Part shown: positions 12,020-23,032 of the stretch, piece by piece
Numbering within the stretch: the first letter of the stretch is position 1
Layout: each line of letters begins with the position of its first letter
The notes under the pieces: model-generated
What the model saw: only the letters and a program-made list of their open reading frames with translations
Database searches by the model: none
What the model was told of the DNA's origin: nothing
Source: Pogostemon cablin
Taxonomy: Eukaryota > Streptophyta > Magnoliopsida > Lamiales > Lamiaceae
NCBI GenBank assembly: GCA_023678885.1
Contig: CM043006.1
Span: 11,187,948-11,251,947, forward strand
Length of the DNA stretch: 64,000 nt
Reading direction: 5' to 3'
Made by a program: the position numbers and the translations under genes

Positions 12020-13210
12020 TGTGACAGTTATATATCAGCGAATTCGATTGTTCGCCACCAATCACGAATCCGGGCAACTGCGACGGGGATCAACCTCCCC
12101 GGTGAGTTCTCAGGGATCTACCTACCTGGTCAGTCGCGGGGTTCGGGGCAGCGCTCCGAAACCTAATCTGAAAATCAAAAGCCGGTCTTCACGAATTTTC
12201 TTCCAGATTTCTTGCTCGGCAACCTGTTCCACCTTCCCGGCACCCTACCCCATTCGCCCATGCCTTGCAATCGTGCATGCCACTGGGCGCCACGTTGAGC
12301 GCTCCACCCAATTTTCCCACTCGCCAACGTGATCGAAAACATAAGTCCACGCCCGGCACTAGCAAAGCCATGCGCCAGGCCGCTCGCCACACCACGCCTG
12401 GATCCTCAACCGCACGCCAGCAAACATGATCTTCACACGACATCAGTCGTGCGCCAAGCGCTCGGTATTGCTATCTGCACGACCAGGGCAGCCCACGCAC
12501 GACAGCAACAAGGAGTCGTGCGCCCATCACACGGCAGTACTCCACAGCCGTGCGCCAACCCTAGCCTACACTTCCGCGCGCGCCTACCAGCTTACCTGTG
12601 TGCCATCGAGCACGTAACGTGCGTGCTTCCCAATAGGCCTTTGCCATCTTGCCACCATACGGCAGACACGTTGTGCCCTAGTCCCCACGCATGGCTTCTT
12701 TACACAAATCGTACACCATGCCGAGCGTGCCACTGAGCGTCGCACTAGGCCTTCCACTCGGCATCACGCTCGACTGCCAACAAAACGCGCTCGCTTGTTT
12801 CTGCCTTCGCTCGATTACCATGCTTGCACACAATAGACAACGTGTGATGTCTGACCGTAAATGAACATATTACTGCGCGTACCCGTGCTGGCCAGCAATG
12901 CCCGGCTGCACCATTTAGCACGGTATCCCTGCTATGCACGACATCTGCACGACATAAGCTCCACAATCGTGTGCCAAAACACGCAAGCTCGCCCAGCACC
13001 GTGCGCACATGACTGCCTTCTAGAATCAACACACGGCTGTATCCGTGCACAAAATCTTTTCGCTCGACAGTCAATGAGTATGCTAATTCCCTGTAGACGT
13101 GCACCACTCCTAGCCACCATGCGCCAAATCAACCGTGCACGGCCTCTACCGTGCCTCACTTTGTCTTTCTCCAGACGTGATATCACCATCGACAAACAGA
13201 AACATTGACG
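12020..13210 (-). other. Copia-1 GC-rich leader segment
   Basis: A segment of about 1.2 kb that is strikingly GC- and CpG-rich compared with everything around it, lying just downstream of the primer site. Short motifs such as CGTGCGCCAA recur. Both strands have medium-length ORFs (for example 12745-13107 minus), but none resembles a known protein and they overlap on opposite strands, so I do not call a gene. It sits where Copia-2 and Copia-3 carry their own, apparently unrelated, GC-rich segments. Confidence 0.6.
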
Positions 13211-13343
13211 AACAAATACAGGGTTTTCATGGATAAAGCAATTATACCAAACCCTAATCTCATATGCGATTCTAATTTCAAAAATTAAATCACATAAAAT
13301 AAAAACCCAAGCCTAACGTGTCACGCTTCACTATGAAACCGAA

Positions 13344-13355
13344 GCTTTGATACTA
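13344..13355 (-). promoter_or_regulatory. Copia-1 primer-binding site (initiator tRNA-Met type)
   Basis: On the minus strand it reads TAGTATCAAAGC, two changes from the TGGTATCAGAGC complement of initiator tRNA-Met. It lies two bases inside the 5' LTR end. Copia-3 keeps the exact motif at 45483-45494. Confidence 0.75.
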
Positions 13356-13357
13356 AT

Positions 13358-14576
13358 TGTTGGTGTTCGATCGTGTGGTTAACATGAAGTGTTAGGGTTC
13401 CATACAATTCTATTGAGCGGAAGCAAAAGAGTAAAATCATATTACCTTTCACCAGGGTTGATGTAAAGGATGATCAGCAGCAGCAGTAAACGACCTTCCG
13501 ATCTTCTGTTGTATTCCCAACTCAGATCTTGACGTCGTGTAGTTGACAATCTTCAAAATCTCCTCAATTTGCTATCCTCCCTGTCCTCTCACGTTTTTAG
13601 GCGCAAGAAATAATTAGTTAGGAATCCAGATAAGCTGAGGTGACTTATATACATGGGCTACAGCAGGGACTAGGAGGAGAAATTGGGTTGAACCTCCATT
13701 GGGCTTAAGTATCCAAGCTTAGCCCAAAGCTTATACTTAAGTCCAACAATAATAATATAGTCCACTAAAATATTATTACTGCACTGTCTTTCCAATCCCA
13801 AAATTACATTTTGGGCTCCTTCTTATTATGAGCCCATTAGTCTCCCCGCGTTTAAGATATACAATGTCCATTAATTAATTAAGTTACTGACAACTCCATT
13901 AATTAATATCTCATCCGAGAGTAGTACCACTCAACCTTATTATCATGCCGGAATAAATCCACCTGCAGGGTTTACATAATAATCCTTATGAGCTCCTCAA
14001 GGGGACATCATCAACCTATGACGGACACGGATTCCTTCTACAATCAATAGCACACCATAGAGACATCACTACTTCTCAATTCACCGAGTTTGTTTATTTA
14101 ATTGCATCTAAATCTCACCCATTGATGAATCAAAGAAATACATACTAACCTACGTGTCGAAGTTATTGTATAGGGATTAAGAGAACGAACATCCATAATA
14201 ACAGAGATCAAGTTCTTCTATAAGTCAGTATAAGTCGAACGATCTCAAGTGGTCTTGCTCAATACACACAAAGTGCACTAGTGTGATTCTATAGCCAAGA
14301 CAAGCTAATACCAAACCACACTACAACCATCCCGATAGAGAGTCCCCGTCTATCTCGGTTGTGAGCATCTGTTTATACTTTATAAGGAAATCGATAATAT
14401 GATCTTCCGCGTGTTGTCGCACAACATATTATCTACAGTATAAAGTAAGTGGACTATTGCATCATGCATATAAATAAATTATAAGATGCAATCATTTGAT
14501 TATATGATTTTCATTTCAAATAAATTGTTATAACATTGTTCATACTAAAGCTAGACTTTAAGTATACAGTCCAACA
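13358..14576 (-). repeat. Copia-1 5' LTR
   Basis: 1219 bp, partner of 6722-7939 with scattered substitutions. It ends CCAACA next to the GAGAC target duplication. The adjacent primer site marks it as the 5' LTR of a minus-strand element. Confidence 0.92.
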
Positions 14577-15977
14577 GAGACAAGGGAGCACTATGATGAT
14601 TCTATTGATTACATTGAAGAGATGTTCCCTGATGAGAAGATATTAGTGCTTGTTGAAGGAGCTGAAAGAGCATGTGTTATGGCTGCCCAAGGGATGGATC
14701 CATGGTATGCGGATTACGTAAATTACATTGCAGTAGGTAAAATTCCTAGATATCTCAACCGATATCAACCTGCAAAATTTAAGAGGGATGTTGAGACATT
14801 TATATGGTATGATCCGTTTGTCTACAAGATATGTACGGATTCCATTATCCATAGGTGTATGCCCGAGATAGATATGGAGAGTGTACTTGATTTTTGTCAT
14901 GCACAACCTAACGGGGGGCACTTCGGAGCTCAAAAAATGGCGGCAAAAGTACTTTAATCTACTCTTTAATGGCCGACCTTGTTTAAAGATTGTGAAACAT
15001 ATGTGGCTACATGCGATAGATGTCAAAGGATGGGGAATATAAGTCGACGAGATGAGATGCCACTTCAGCCAAGCATTGTTGTTGAGATCTTTGATGTATA
15101 GGAGATCAATTTTATAGGGCCTTTTTCCTCATCTAATGGATTTCTTTACATCCTTTTAGCAGTGGATTATGTTTTTAAGTGGGTGGAAGCCATTCCCACT
15201 CGTGGGAATGATTCAAGAACTGTTTTATCTTTCTTGAAGAAATATATCTTTGCCCGCTATGGAATTCCTAGAGCATTAGTGAGTGATGGAGGGTCTCACT
15301 TTGTCAACAAGCTTCTTGAAAAGGTGCTTAAGAATTATGGAGTCAAGCATAGGGTCACTATACCCTATCACCCTCAAGCGAATGGGCAAGCTGAAGTCTC
15401 CAACCGACAAGTGAAGCAAATTTTGGAGAAGGTAGTCGGAACCAATAGGAAGGATTGGGCTATGAAGCTTGATGATGTTTTGTGGGGGTTCCAGACTGCT
15501 TACAAGACGGTGTTGTATATGTCACCATATCAAATCGTCTATGGGAAGCCGTGCCAATTACCCGTAGAGATTCAGCATAAAGCTTTTTGGGCTTTGAGGA
15601 GTTTGAACTTGTCTAAGAAGGATCAAAAGGAGTTGAGGTTGACTCATATTAATCAATTGGATGAGTTCAGAAATCGAGCTTACAAGAACTCGGAGATCTA
15701 TAAGGAGAGAATGAAGAAATGGCATGATTCAAAGATCTCATACAAGCAGTTCAAGCAAGGTGATGAGGTATTACTTTTTAACTCTCGTTTGAAGCTTTTT
15801 GCAGAAAAATTAAAATCAAAGTGGACAGGGCCGTTCATTATCCATAGAGCTTGCGGAGAGGGGATTTTTGAGCTTATGGACAAAGATGGGGACATTATCG
15901 CGGCGAATGAGCATCGATTGAAGTATTACAAGTCGCTAAATGATACTTGCATCATCTTTGAGGATACCTTGCAATAG
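14577..15977 (+). pseudogene. Gypsy-1 integrase, broken
   Basis: Continuation of Gypsy-1 pol after Copia-1. It contains the spacer that follows RNase H (IEEMFPDEKIL), the HHCC zinc-binding domain (CHAQPNGGHFG, then CDRCQRM) and the catalytic core with the second Asp (SDGGSHF) and the Glu (HPQANGQAEVSNRQ). A GPF motif near the C-terminus (KSKWTGPFII) follows. Stops occur at 14955-14957, shortly after, and at 15099-15101. Just after the last one the motif WGxDFxGPF reads *EINFIGPF: the first catalytic Asp is Asn (AAT, 15108-15110). From 15162 the frame is open for 271 residues to the natural end at 15977. No chromodomain is seen. Confidence 0.88.
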
Positions 15978-16462
15978 ATTGGTACTGTCGTGCCTCTCCG
16001 ACGTTAAACATGAGCGTCTGTTGGGGGTTTTTCCTCCCGTTTTATTGCTTTATTATTTCTTTTGTGTGGGTAAGAAATTTTTATATTCGGTGTGCTTAAT
16101 TATCGATAATTAGATCTCTTTGCAAACTTAGTTTCACTATAGTTTCCACTAAATTTGGGGGGGTGTGATGTACTTACCTCATTAAAGCACTGAGAGTATA
16201 ATCTTTTCTTTGTAATGTTTGTTAGAGGAATTGATTTTTTGCGGCATATCAAAACTTTTATCGATTGCGGTGTGTCGATTTTTTACAATTTGCCTAATAT
16301 TTTGTGGTGTTTAGTGTTGTTTTTGAGTATTATATGTGGAGTTACTCATGGATGTCAAGTTTAAGATTGATTCTCGAGCTAGTTTTGTTCTACTTTGGTA
16401 CCTAATGTTCGTTTTTAAGCTTAAAGTGTGCAGGGGATGAAGAAAATTCGAGGTTGGAGCAT
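15978..16462 (+). other. Gypsy-1 post-integrase spacer with internal PPT-like tract
   Basis: Non-coding. It starts with a motif (GACGTTAAACATGAGCG, about 16000-16016) that also occurs after the protease tail of Gypsy-3 on its own strand. At 16151-16163 is AAATTTGGGGGGG, very like the true polypurine tract at 18851. It runs into the TTCGACC array. Confidence 0.6.
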
Positions 16463-16840
16463 CAGGAGTCGAGTTTGACCAGACATGCAGGTCGAACGAG
16501 AGAGCCCTGGTCGAACTGAGGATCAGAGAGTCCGTTACAGGTCGATTCAACCAAGCAGTGGAAAGTTCGACCAAAGATAGAAGTCGAACTGGCAATCAGA
16601 GAGTTGTACAGATGGGTCCGACCAAATCGTGATCGGTTCGACCAAGCGGCTTGGTCGAATCGAGGTCGAATGGCGAACCAGAATTTTGAACAGTCGAGTT
16701 TGACCACGCCTAAAGAGTTCGATCAAAGCACTTGGTCGAACGGTGGTCGAATCGCGATGATGGATTGTCCGGTAAAGGAGTTCGACCACGTCAATCCAAT
16801 TCGACCACTTGGATTGGTCGAATCGAGCCCAGGTAAGTTG
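16463..16840. repeat. TTCGACC/GGTCGAA repeat array before the env-position ORF
   Basis: Third internal site of the Gypsy-1 motif. It has about eleven exact TTCGACC/GGTCGAA heptamers plus variants (TTTGACC, TTCAACC, TTCGATC), including facing pairs such as TTCGACCAAGCGGCTTGGT. Short ORFs through it are by-products of the repeat. Confidence 0.85.
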
Positions 16841-17071
16841 ATTTTAACCCGATTTTCATATTTATTCGAGCACTTCAAACACCACCTCCACCGAATTCCG
16901 TCCGAATCGAAACCCCTGCATTCCAAACTCCAAATTAGTGTATTTCGATCAGTTCTAACCATAATCCACACACATTCCACTCGATTCATCGCATTTTTGG
17001 AGCAATCTAGTTGTAAAACTAGGGTTCATCGCGATTTTTGGGAGAATTGTCACATTCGTGCATTTTAAGCC

Positions 17072-17840
17072 ATGACTGGTCCAAAAGGTATGTTTTCTCA
17101 ACCCTATTGCCCTAGGATTGAAGTTATAATCGTCGATTATAAGCGGGCATGTTGATTAAACTAAGTTTTCTATGGATTCATGGTGTGGTTTGAATTTTTG
17201 GTGCATAATTTCGAATGAATTGTTGTTGGGTTTGATTTTGATTGATTGAATTGAATTGAACCATGCTGATTATGTGAAGTTATGAGGAATGTGGGTAGTT
17301 TGGGATGAAGCATGTTGAATTGCTAGAAAAGTGATTGAGTTTGAGTAGTTTTCATGTTAGATTGCTTGAATTTGAGCAGTAATGCATGCTTGTGGTTAGT
17401 TTGATCGCTTATTGATCTTATTGCTTGGAATGAGGATGAATAAGCATGTGGATTGAATTGTTGGATCATTAGGATGGAACATGCTTGTTCGGTTCGACTA
17501 TGCATTGAAAAACTTGAAGTCTTGAGTAGAGTTAAATGCATTAGTTTGGTTTTCCTTCCTTAGTTTGTATTGAAGTATTGTTTTCAGGAAAAAAAAGGAA
17601 GCCGAGGCTTGATCTAAGAAGAGGCAAGATAGACCGTCTCGAGAAGATGCAGTGACAAAGAAGCTAAGGCTTCAAGAGTGGTTGCCTTTGAATTTCAAGA
17701 TTCGGATGAATGATTTGGATGAGATCAAGGAGAAATGGGTAGATGTGTCAGATAAGATTACTCGAACGAGGTATCAAGATGATGGGGCGATGATTACAAT
17801 GCACATTCGAGATGATATCCTGTGGATGATTGATACTTGA
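17072..17840 (+). pseudogene. Gypsy-1 env-position small ORF with GT-AG intron-like gap
   Basis: An ATG at 17072 is followed after 16 nt by a consensus-like donor (AAAAG|GTATGT, intron from 17088). An acceptor TTTTCAG ends at 17587, giving a 500-bp candidate intron. Exon 2 runs on to TGA at 17838-17840. In the frame that stays open longest (17652-17840: KKLRLQEWLPLNFKIRMND, then acidic and basic stretches) there is an in-frame TGA near 17615 and a length change in the A run at 17589-17596, so it is broken. No transmembrane segment or signal peptide is visible. Gypsy-2 has a GT-AG gap in the same place, ending exactly before an ATG. Function unknown; splicing is inferred. Confidence 0.5.
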
Positions 17841-18850
17841 GGGTAATTATACTTGGATGAATTGTATTGCTATAAGGGTTCTTGGTATGATGCATTCATA
17901 TGTTACATGTGTTATTTTTTATTGATTAGAAGCATGTATGCTTGATAAGTATGTGAATTTATTGTGAAATTAATCTTGGTTATATACTTTGAGGAGTACT
18001 TAGGAATCTATTTACCCATGTGAGTATTTGAGCCATTTAAATCATGCTAGTTCATGATAGTTTATTCTTGAGAGAATCGTTCGTATGACTGTATTCTAGA
18101 ACTTGGCTTGGCGTCTTGTGTGAAACTTACGATTGAGGAATTTCTAGGACATGATCTTAGGCCATTATTGTGTAATCAAGTCACTTAGCCAAAATTTAAC
18201 CTTATATGTGAATATATGTATCATTGTAAGCCATTTTGAGCCTTAAAAAGCTTTTTCTTTGGCAAGCCTTGATAAAAAGCCTTATTAAACATTTACTTGA
18301 ACCTTGTTGAATATCTTATTCATTAGTAGAGAGTTGAGGTGTATAAGAGCTTGAAAGAATGAAAAGGTAGAAGCTGGGTTGAGAATTATGAAAAAGGAAG
18401 AAGTATGGTTAAATCTTATTTAGAGGTAGTGCCTGAAACTGGTACCCCGACTGCTTAGAAAGGTAGTTCCCGAAAAGCCAACATTACAACCCAAAAGCAA
18501 GTCCTTTATGATCCTAGTAAGGAATTGATTATAAGTTGAGTTTTGAGACCCTTGCCAAGCTTATGGTAACGCAGAAGTATAGATTGAATATGAGCGTAAA
18601 TACTAATCTGTTAGAGTGTACATCTTTTACACTTGAGAGTGAGAGTAAACATTTATCTTGTGAGCTAGAAGATTTCGTACTCCGAAAGGTACTGTAATCG
18701 AGTGATGTTTTGCATGAATGATGCATATGATGCTAATAATACTTATGTTCGATTGATGAATGGCACGTGTGAGTATGAATTGTATTAGTAGTTGGTGAAT
18801 TTTACACTACTCTTTGGTTTTGATTTCATTGCCTCGGGATGAGCAACATG
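17841..18850 (+). other. Gypsy-1 3' non-coding region
   Basis: About 1 kb without a convincing ORF. Near its end the sequence GGATGAGCAACATGTAAGTTTG parallels GGAGACGAGCAACACTTTAAG in Gypsy-2 and the minus-strand copy in Gypsy-3, so the region just before the polypurine tract is conserved among the three gypsy elements. Confidence 0.55.
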
Positions 18851-18864
18851 TAAGTTTGGGGGTT
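18851..18864 (+). promoter_or_regulatory. Gypsy-1 polypurine tract
   Basis: TAAGTTTGGGGGTT lies directly before the 3' LTR start TGATGAG at 18865. This is the usual place and form of the plus-strand primer in Athila-type elements. Confidence 0.85.
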
Positions 18865-20439
18865 TGATGAGTGTGTAAATTCACTAGTTTTGAGCCCGGA
18901 TTTTTGTACTTATGGTATAATAAATGGTTGTTATTTGATGTGAATTGCAATACATGGTGGAAAGTCACGAATCGGGAGTTTACAAGGCTATTTGAGTTGA
19001 TTTTCAATGGAAAACGAGTTGGAAGTGATCAGATCCGGAAAGAGGAAGAAACAGGGGTGCGATTCGACCACGCAGGGGTCAGATTGGACCAAGAAGAATG
19101 GAGTTCGACCAACACCTCTGGTCGAACTGAGCTCAAAAAAGTCGAGTTTGAGCACGACAAGGGAGTTTGACCAAACCACTTGTTCGAACTGTGGTCGAAC
19201 TAAAAGCCTAAACAGAAGCAGTGCCGGTTCGACCAGGAAGTATTCGATTTGACCAACACTTTGGTCAAATCCGAAATTAGAGGCCAAGTTACAGACGGAT
19301 TCGACCTAGGATTCGACATGCAGGGAAGAGTTCAACCAACTTGTTTGGTCGAATTGATGTTCGAAAATTACCAAATTCGTATTTTTACACCTTCAGTGAA
19401 TGTGTTCGCTCAAAAATCTCATCCAAGGCCCATAAGGAGAGTTTACAAGTATAAAAGAAGAGCTTTCGCAGGAGAAAAGAAAGCATTCATCATCCATCCT
19501 TCACCAAAGCCTACCACCATCCGAAGGAGTCGTGAGGAGAGGTTCGTCTGTCGAGTCAAGTAAGATCATACCAACTAGCCATGATTGTTCCTAGATCAAT
19601 CATGGGCTAGAACCGCTCTAGTAGTTCTAGGGTTATGAAAGTTTTATGAGTTAATTGAATTTCCATGTGTAAATCCGTACAACACTATTTGTGATTTATT
19701 CTATATAAGATTGTGCTTTTTAATTCATACTCACAGTCATTTTGTGCATCTTTAACTGTTATGTAGAGTCTGAATACATCTCTTGATTATTGATTGAGTG
19801 CGTTCACCGCTGACCAGGATTGTATGTTATAATTCTAAGTGAAGGGATTCCAAAGTCTTATTAGAACTACCTTATATAGATACTTGTTAATTGAATCGTA
19901 TTCGGGTTAATAAGTAGGATAAAGAGTATAACTTACCTAAAAAGGAAGATCAAATCGGGTTAGATACTAAGTGCACGGTAAATAATTGATTATGATAGTA
20001 CCTAGAAAAGGGGGTGAAGTATATCTCTTGCTCTGAGAATATTCACACGTGTCATACATTTGCTTACTTGTGTATATAGAGTACGCTTGCATGGTTTAGT
20101 GATGCGTCCATAAACCACAAGGCAGAGTTGGACATCAACACATGGAAAGGAAATTAATAAGTAAAACTGGATTACCTGAAGAACTACTCTATTACTTACT
20201 TAATCACAACCGAAATTTCTCTATTGCTTGCTTATTTATTCTTCTATTTCAATTATATGTTATTTAGTTTCACAATTAAATCCAATTGAATTTGTCAACA
20301 TAATCTTAGTTAATTAGAATATAATCAAATTGATACTATTCCGTCTCTTGGGTACGATAAACACTTGGTCACCTATCACAACTACAATTGATATCCTTAT
20401 ACTTGAGGATTAATTTTGTGTGTGAGAAAACGCTCATCA
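18865..20439 (+). repeat. Gypsy-1 3' LTR
   Basis: 1575 bp, partner of 1869-3439. It keeps the TTCGACC array (19060-19350) and a perfect TATAAAAG box (about 19450-19457). It ends CTCATCA followed by the CTGCA duplication. Confidence 0.92.
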
Positions 20440-20568
20440 CTGCACATAAAATTTTTGCTGCACATAACGTAAATAATTATGTGAAGCGTAATTGTTTTGT
20501 GCAACATATTGTAAGGGTAAAGTTAGAATATCACTATATTTTTATGTAGTTAATAGTAATATTTTTTT
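20440..20568. mobile_element. MITE B, middle segment
   Basis: Resumes MITE B after Gypsy-1: CTGCACATA motifs and then TTGTAAGGGTAAAGTTAGAATATCACTATAT (positions about 20508-20540) parallel MITE A at 868-900. It is interrupted at an A plus T-run (20561-20568) by MITE C. Confidence 0.7.
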
Positions 20569-20569
20569 T

Positions 20570-20912
20570 GGGAGAATTGCAATAATACACAAAATTCATA
20601 GTGCCAAAATCTTTACCAACACTTTATTTTATTTGTTATCTTTTTTACACAATTGTACTTTTTTGAACTTCTTTACCATTAATATTCAAAATCAATACCT
20701 AATGTGTCCCCTGTGTAGGTCACCTACACGGGTCCATCGAAATCGGTTTTGGAGTGGGTCACAGTATGGGTCACCCACACATCCAACGACGGTCAGCGGT
20801 GGGTGTGGGTGATGGTGTGGGTCACCCACACGTCCGGAGGTGGTCGGCAGGGTGTGTGTGTCACTTACACATCCGGCGACTGCCGGCGATAGGTGTGGGT
20901 CACGGTGTGGGT
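20570..20912. mobile_element. MITE C, left segment (split by Gypsy-2)
   Basis: Left part of a small element of about 550 bp inserted in MITE B. Its outer ends are an imperfect inverted repeat: left AATTGCAATAATACAC, then TTTACCAACACT; right, reverse-complemented, AATATGCAAATATACGC, then ATACCAACAACT. The flanks share ATTTTTTT (20561-20568 and 56260-56267). The interior is GC-rich and repeats GTGTGGGTCACCCACAC-like units of about 60 bp. It ends at TGGGT (20908-20912), the Gypsy-2 target site. Confidence 0.6.
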
Positions 20913-21321
20913 TGATTAGTGATATTTTACGTAGATTTTAATGTCTTTTTACATCTATTTTTGTAGTATTTTATCCATTTTTATGTACTATTTGATTATG
21001 TTATGTGTTTTTATGAAAATATGTGAGAATGAGCTTAAATGTGTTAAAAACAGGTGAAAATGGAGTTGGGAGACAATTTGAAAGAAGAAAGCAACTGCAG
21101 CACAAATACGTTCTCCCATGTTCGGTACACGTGGCGTGTTCATGCACATGACCCGTGTACTGCACACGGCCCTGTAAGAGATGATCGTGCGTTAACGCCT
21201 GAACGACCTACACGCCCACCCTATGGTCGTGTTCAGCGCATGAGCCATACGCTATCTGGAACAAAACGTTGACCGCAGAATCCTGACACGACTCGGGCCA
21301 TGTGCATGCACACGAGCTGTG
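20913..21321 (+). repeat. Gypsy-2 5' LTR, left part
   Basis: Matches 54421-54837 of the right LTR, including the CCGTGTAC/GTACACGG-type repeats at 21110-21310. It is interrupted at 21322 by the end of Gypsy-3. The part of the LTR corresponding to about 54838-54995, which holds the TATA box, is missing from this copy. Confidence 0.85.
21105..21315. repeat. GTGTAC/GTACAC palindromic repeat block in Gypsy-2 left LTR
   Basis: Short GC-rich motifs around CCCGTGTACTG, CACACGGCCCTGTAAGAG and ACACGACTCGGGC. They recur in the right LTR (54640-54840) and again between integrase and the env-position ORF (42755-43020). This motif family differs in sequence from the Gypsy-1 one but occupies the same two places in the element. 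Confidence 0.75.
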
Positions 21322-23032
21322 TGTTTTGAATATTTTTTATACTCACGAGCAAGAATACTCGATCGTTGTAGAAATATTTCCCAAGGAATAAAATTATCGA
21401 ACCCAAAGGAGTTTAAGTTGGGACTAATAAAATACGTGAGCTCATGTTCATGTCACTTTCGTAAGGATGATCGGGGTTTTGAGTTTGATTTTTGAAATTA
21501 ACAACTAAAGCAAGAAGCAAGTAAATAAAATAACAAATAAGAGAAATAGAAATAAAAGAAAATAGGTGTCAAAGATTCAATACTTAAGAAATGGGATTAG
21601 AAAAATCTAAGCACACTTCAACTTATACTAACATGCAAAAGAAATTCCACTTAATTGGTATCAATTAGAGGCGATCAATATGATATCATAAGCTCTCTTT
21701 CGGGTTACAAAGGTTGTAGACCTCCTAGAGACTCCCAAACGCACTTAGGATCGATGCCCAACACTAACCCCTTCCATCTAGGTACTAATCATGCTCTAAA
21801 TCTCCCTTAAAAGGTACTATTTAGAGGTAATTCTCCCTTTTGTGGGTACTAAGGCCAACGATGGATTGGTTCCTCTTATAGGGTTCAAATATCCTTTCGG
21901 TCAAACCCAAACCCGATGTCTACCCATGCTTGTCTAATACTATGGAGGGTCATTTCCGTCACACTCTAGCAATATAGACATGAATAATATGAAGGCACTT
22001 AATCACTACAAACAACATATTGATCAACAACCCATTAATCAATAAATCATACGTAAAAAAAACCATGCCATTATAAAATCCAAGAAATCAAAATTAATAG
22101 ATAGAAATCAACAACAATTAAGCAAAAACAAATTTAATTCACATGCTAATATAAATCAAAAGTTCTCTTCATATCCCTAATCCCACTAGAGGGATTAGCC
22201 TAACATGACAAAAGTAATAAAAAAAGAAGATGATTCATTACAATTACCCATCAAGTCTAAGATCCAAATAAAAATACAAAATGAATTAAATCTTCCCTTT
22301 CAATTTCTTGAAGGAAATCTTCAACTCTTCTTGATCTCCACCTCTAGCTCTTGAGATTTTATTGTCACCAACACCAAAATGATGAAAAGTATGGAAGATG
22401 GATGGAAAAAATGGAGTGAAAGTGTGGAAGGGATTAAAATCCCCAAAGGGATAGATGTGTGCCCTGTTCTCCTTGCCCTCTAAAATCATATCGTGTGGTA
22501 TTTATATCATCCTTGATGGCTGCAAATGGAAATTAAGGCAAAAATTCAAAACTGTAGATTTTTCTCATAAAATTGGCTGGAATTTCAGAACTTCGACCGG
22601 AATTTATTAAAAGCGTGCTCACATTTCTTCAATTTCTGCACAGAAATCCAAAAGTCAGAAAATTTAACTAGAAATTCAACCGGAATTTCTCTAATGGTCG
22701 AATTTTTCATGAAGATGAAGCTCCATGTATTTCGGCAAGCTAAATTATTCGGGCGGAAGTTTTTTCTTGGATATTTGACCCGAATATGAGAAATTCGGAC
22801 GAATTTCTCAATTTTCTACATTTTTCAATTTTCTCAGCATTTTTCCCACATTTCTTGATGTACTCCTCTTTAAGTTTGATCATTTTAGTGCTTTTCCTGT
22901 AAGAATTTCACACACAAATCACATTTCTCTTACAAATATCAATCCAACATAATTACGAAAATAAAGACTCAAAAAACACTAAAAATCACACACAAAACAA
23001 CTCTAAATTTATGCCAATTTTGACACTAAACA
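21322..23032 (-). repeat. Gypsy-3 3' LTR
   Basis: 1711 bp, starting TGTTTTGAAT and ending ACTAAACA in plus orientation, giving the TGTTT and AAACA ends expected of an LTR. The partner LTR is missing, so the limits rest on these termini, on the adjoining polypurine tract (23033-23047) and on the break in the Gypsy-2 LTR at 21321. Confidence 0.7.

Larger units (their letters stand above)
6722..14576 (-). mobile_element. Copia-1, Ty1/copia retrotransposon inserted in Gypsy-1
   Basis: 7855 bp, bounded by LTRs with TGTTGG and CCAACA ends and by the perfect 5-bp duplication GAGAC (6717-6721 and 14577-14581). It lies on the minus strand: primer site at 13344-13355, polypurine tract at 7940-7949. 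Coding remnants in transcription order are gag/protease, integrase, RT (YVDDILLIG) and RNase H, all with stops and frameshifts. The integrase C-terminal segment is shortened in the same way as in Copia-2 and Copia-3. Confidence 0.93.
1869..20439 (+). mobile_element. Gypsy-1, Athila-like Ty3/gypsy retrotransposon with nested Copia-1
   Basis: Bounded by two LTRs that begin TGATGAG and end CTTATCA or CTCATCA, and by a perfect 5-bp duplication CTGCA at 1864-1868 and 20440-20444. Internal order: degraded tRNA-Asp-like primer site, gag (3552-5152), protease (5565-6410), a stub of RNase H (6676-6720), integrase (14577-15977), a repeat-rich spacer, a small spliced-looking ORF in the env position (17072-17840) and a polypurine tract (18851-18864). 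Reverse transcriptase and most of RNase H are absent. Copia-1 occupies 6722-14576. Without it the element is about 10.7 kb. All coding parts are broken, so it can no longer move on its own proteins. Confidence 0.92.

Noticed and set aside
12021..13208. Several overlapping ORFs of 60-135 codons on both strands in the GC-rich Copia-1 leader
   Set aside because: GC-rich sequence has few stops; the ORFs overlap on opposite strands, have no recognisable domain and lack support from the other copies.
16311..16789. Minus-strand ORFs through the TTCGACC array
   Set aside because: Repeat-derived frames; both strands stay open because the motif is an inverted repeat without stops in some frames.
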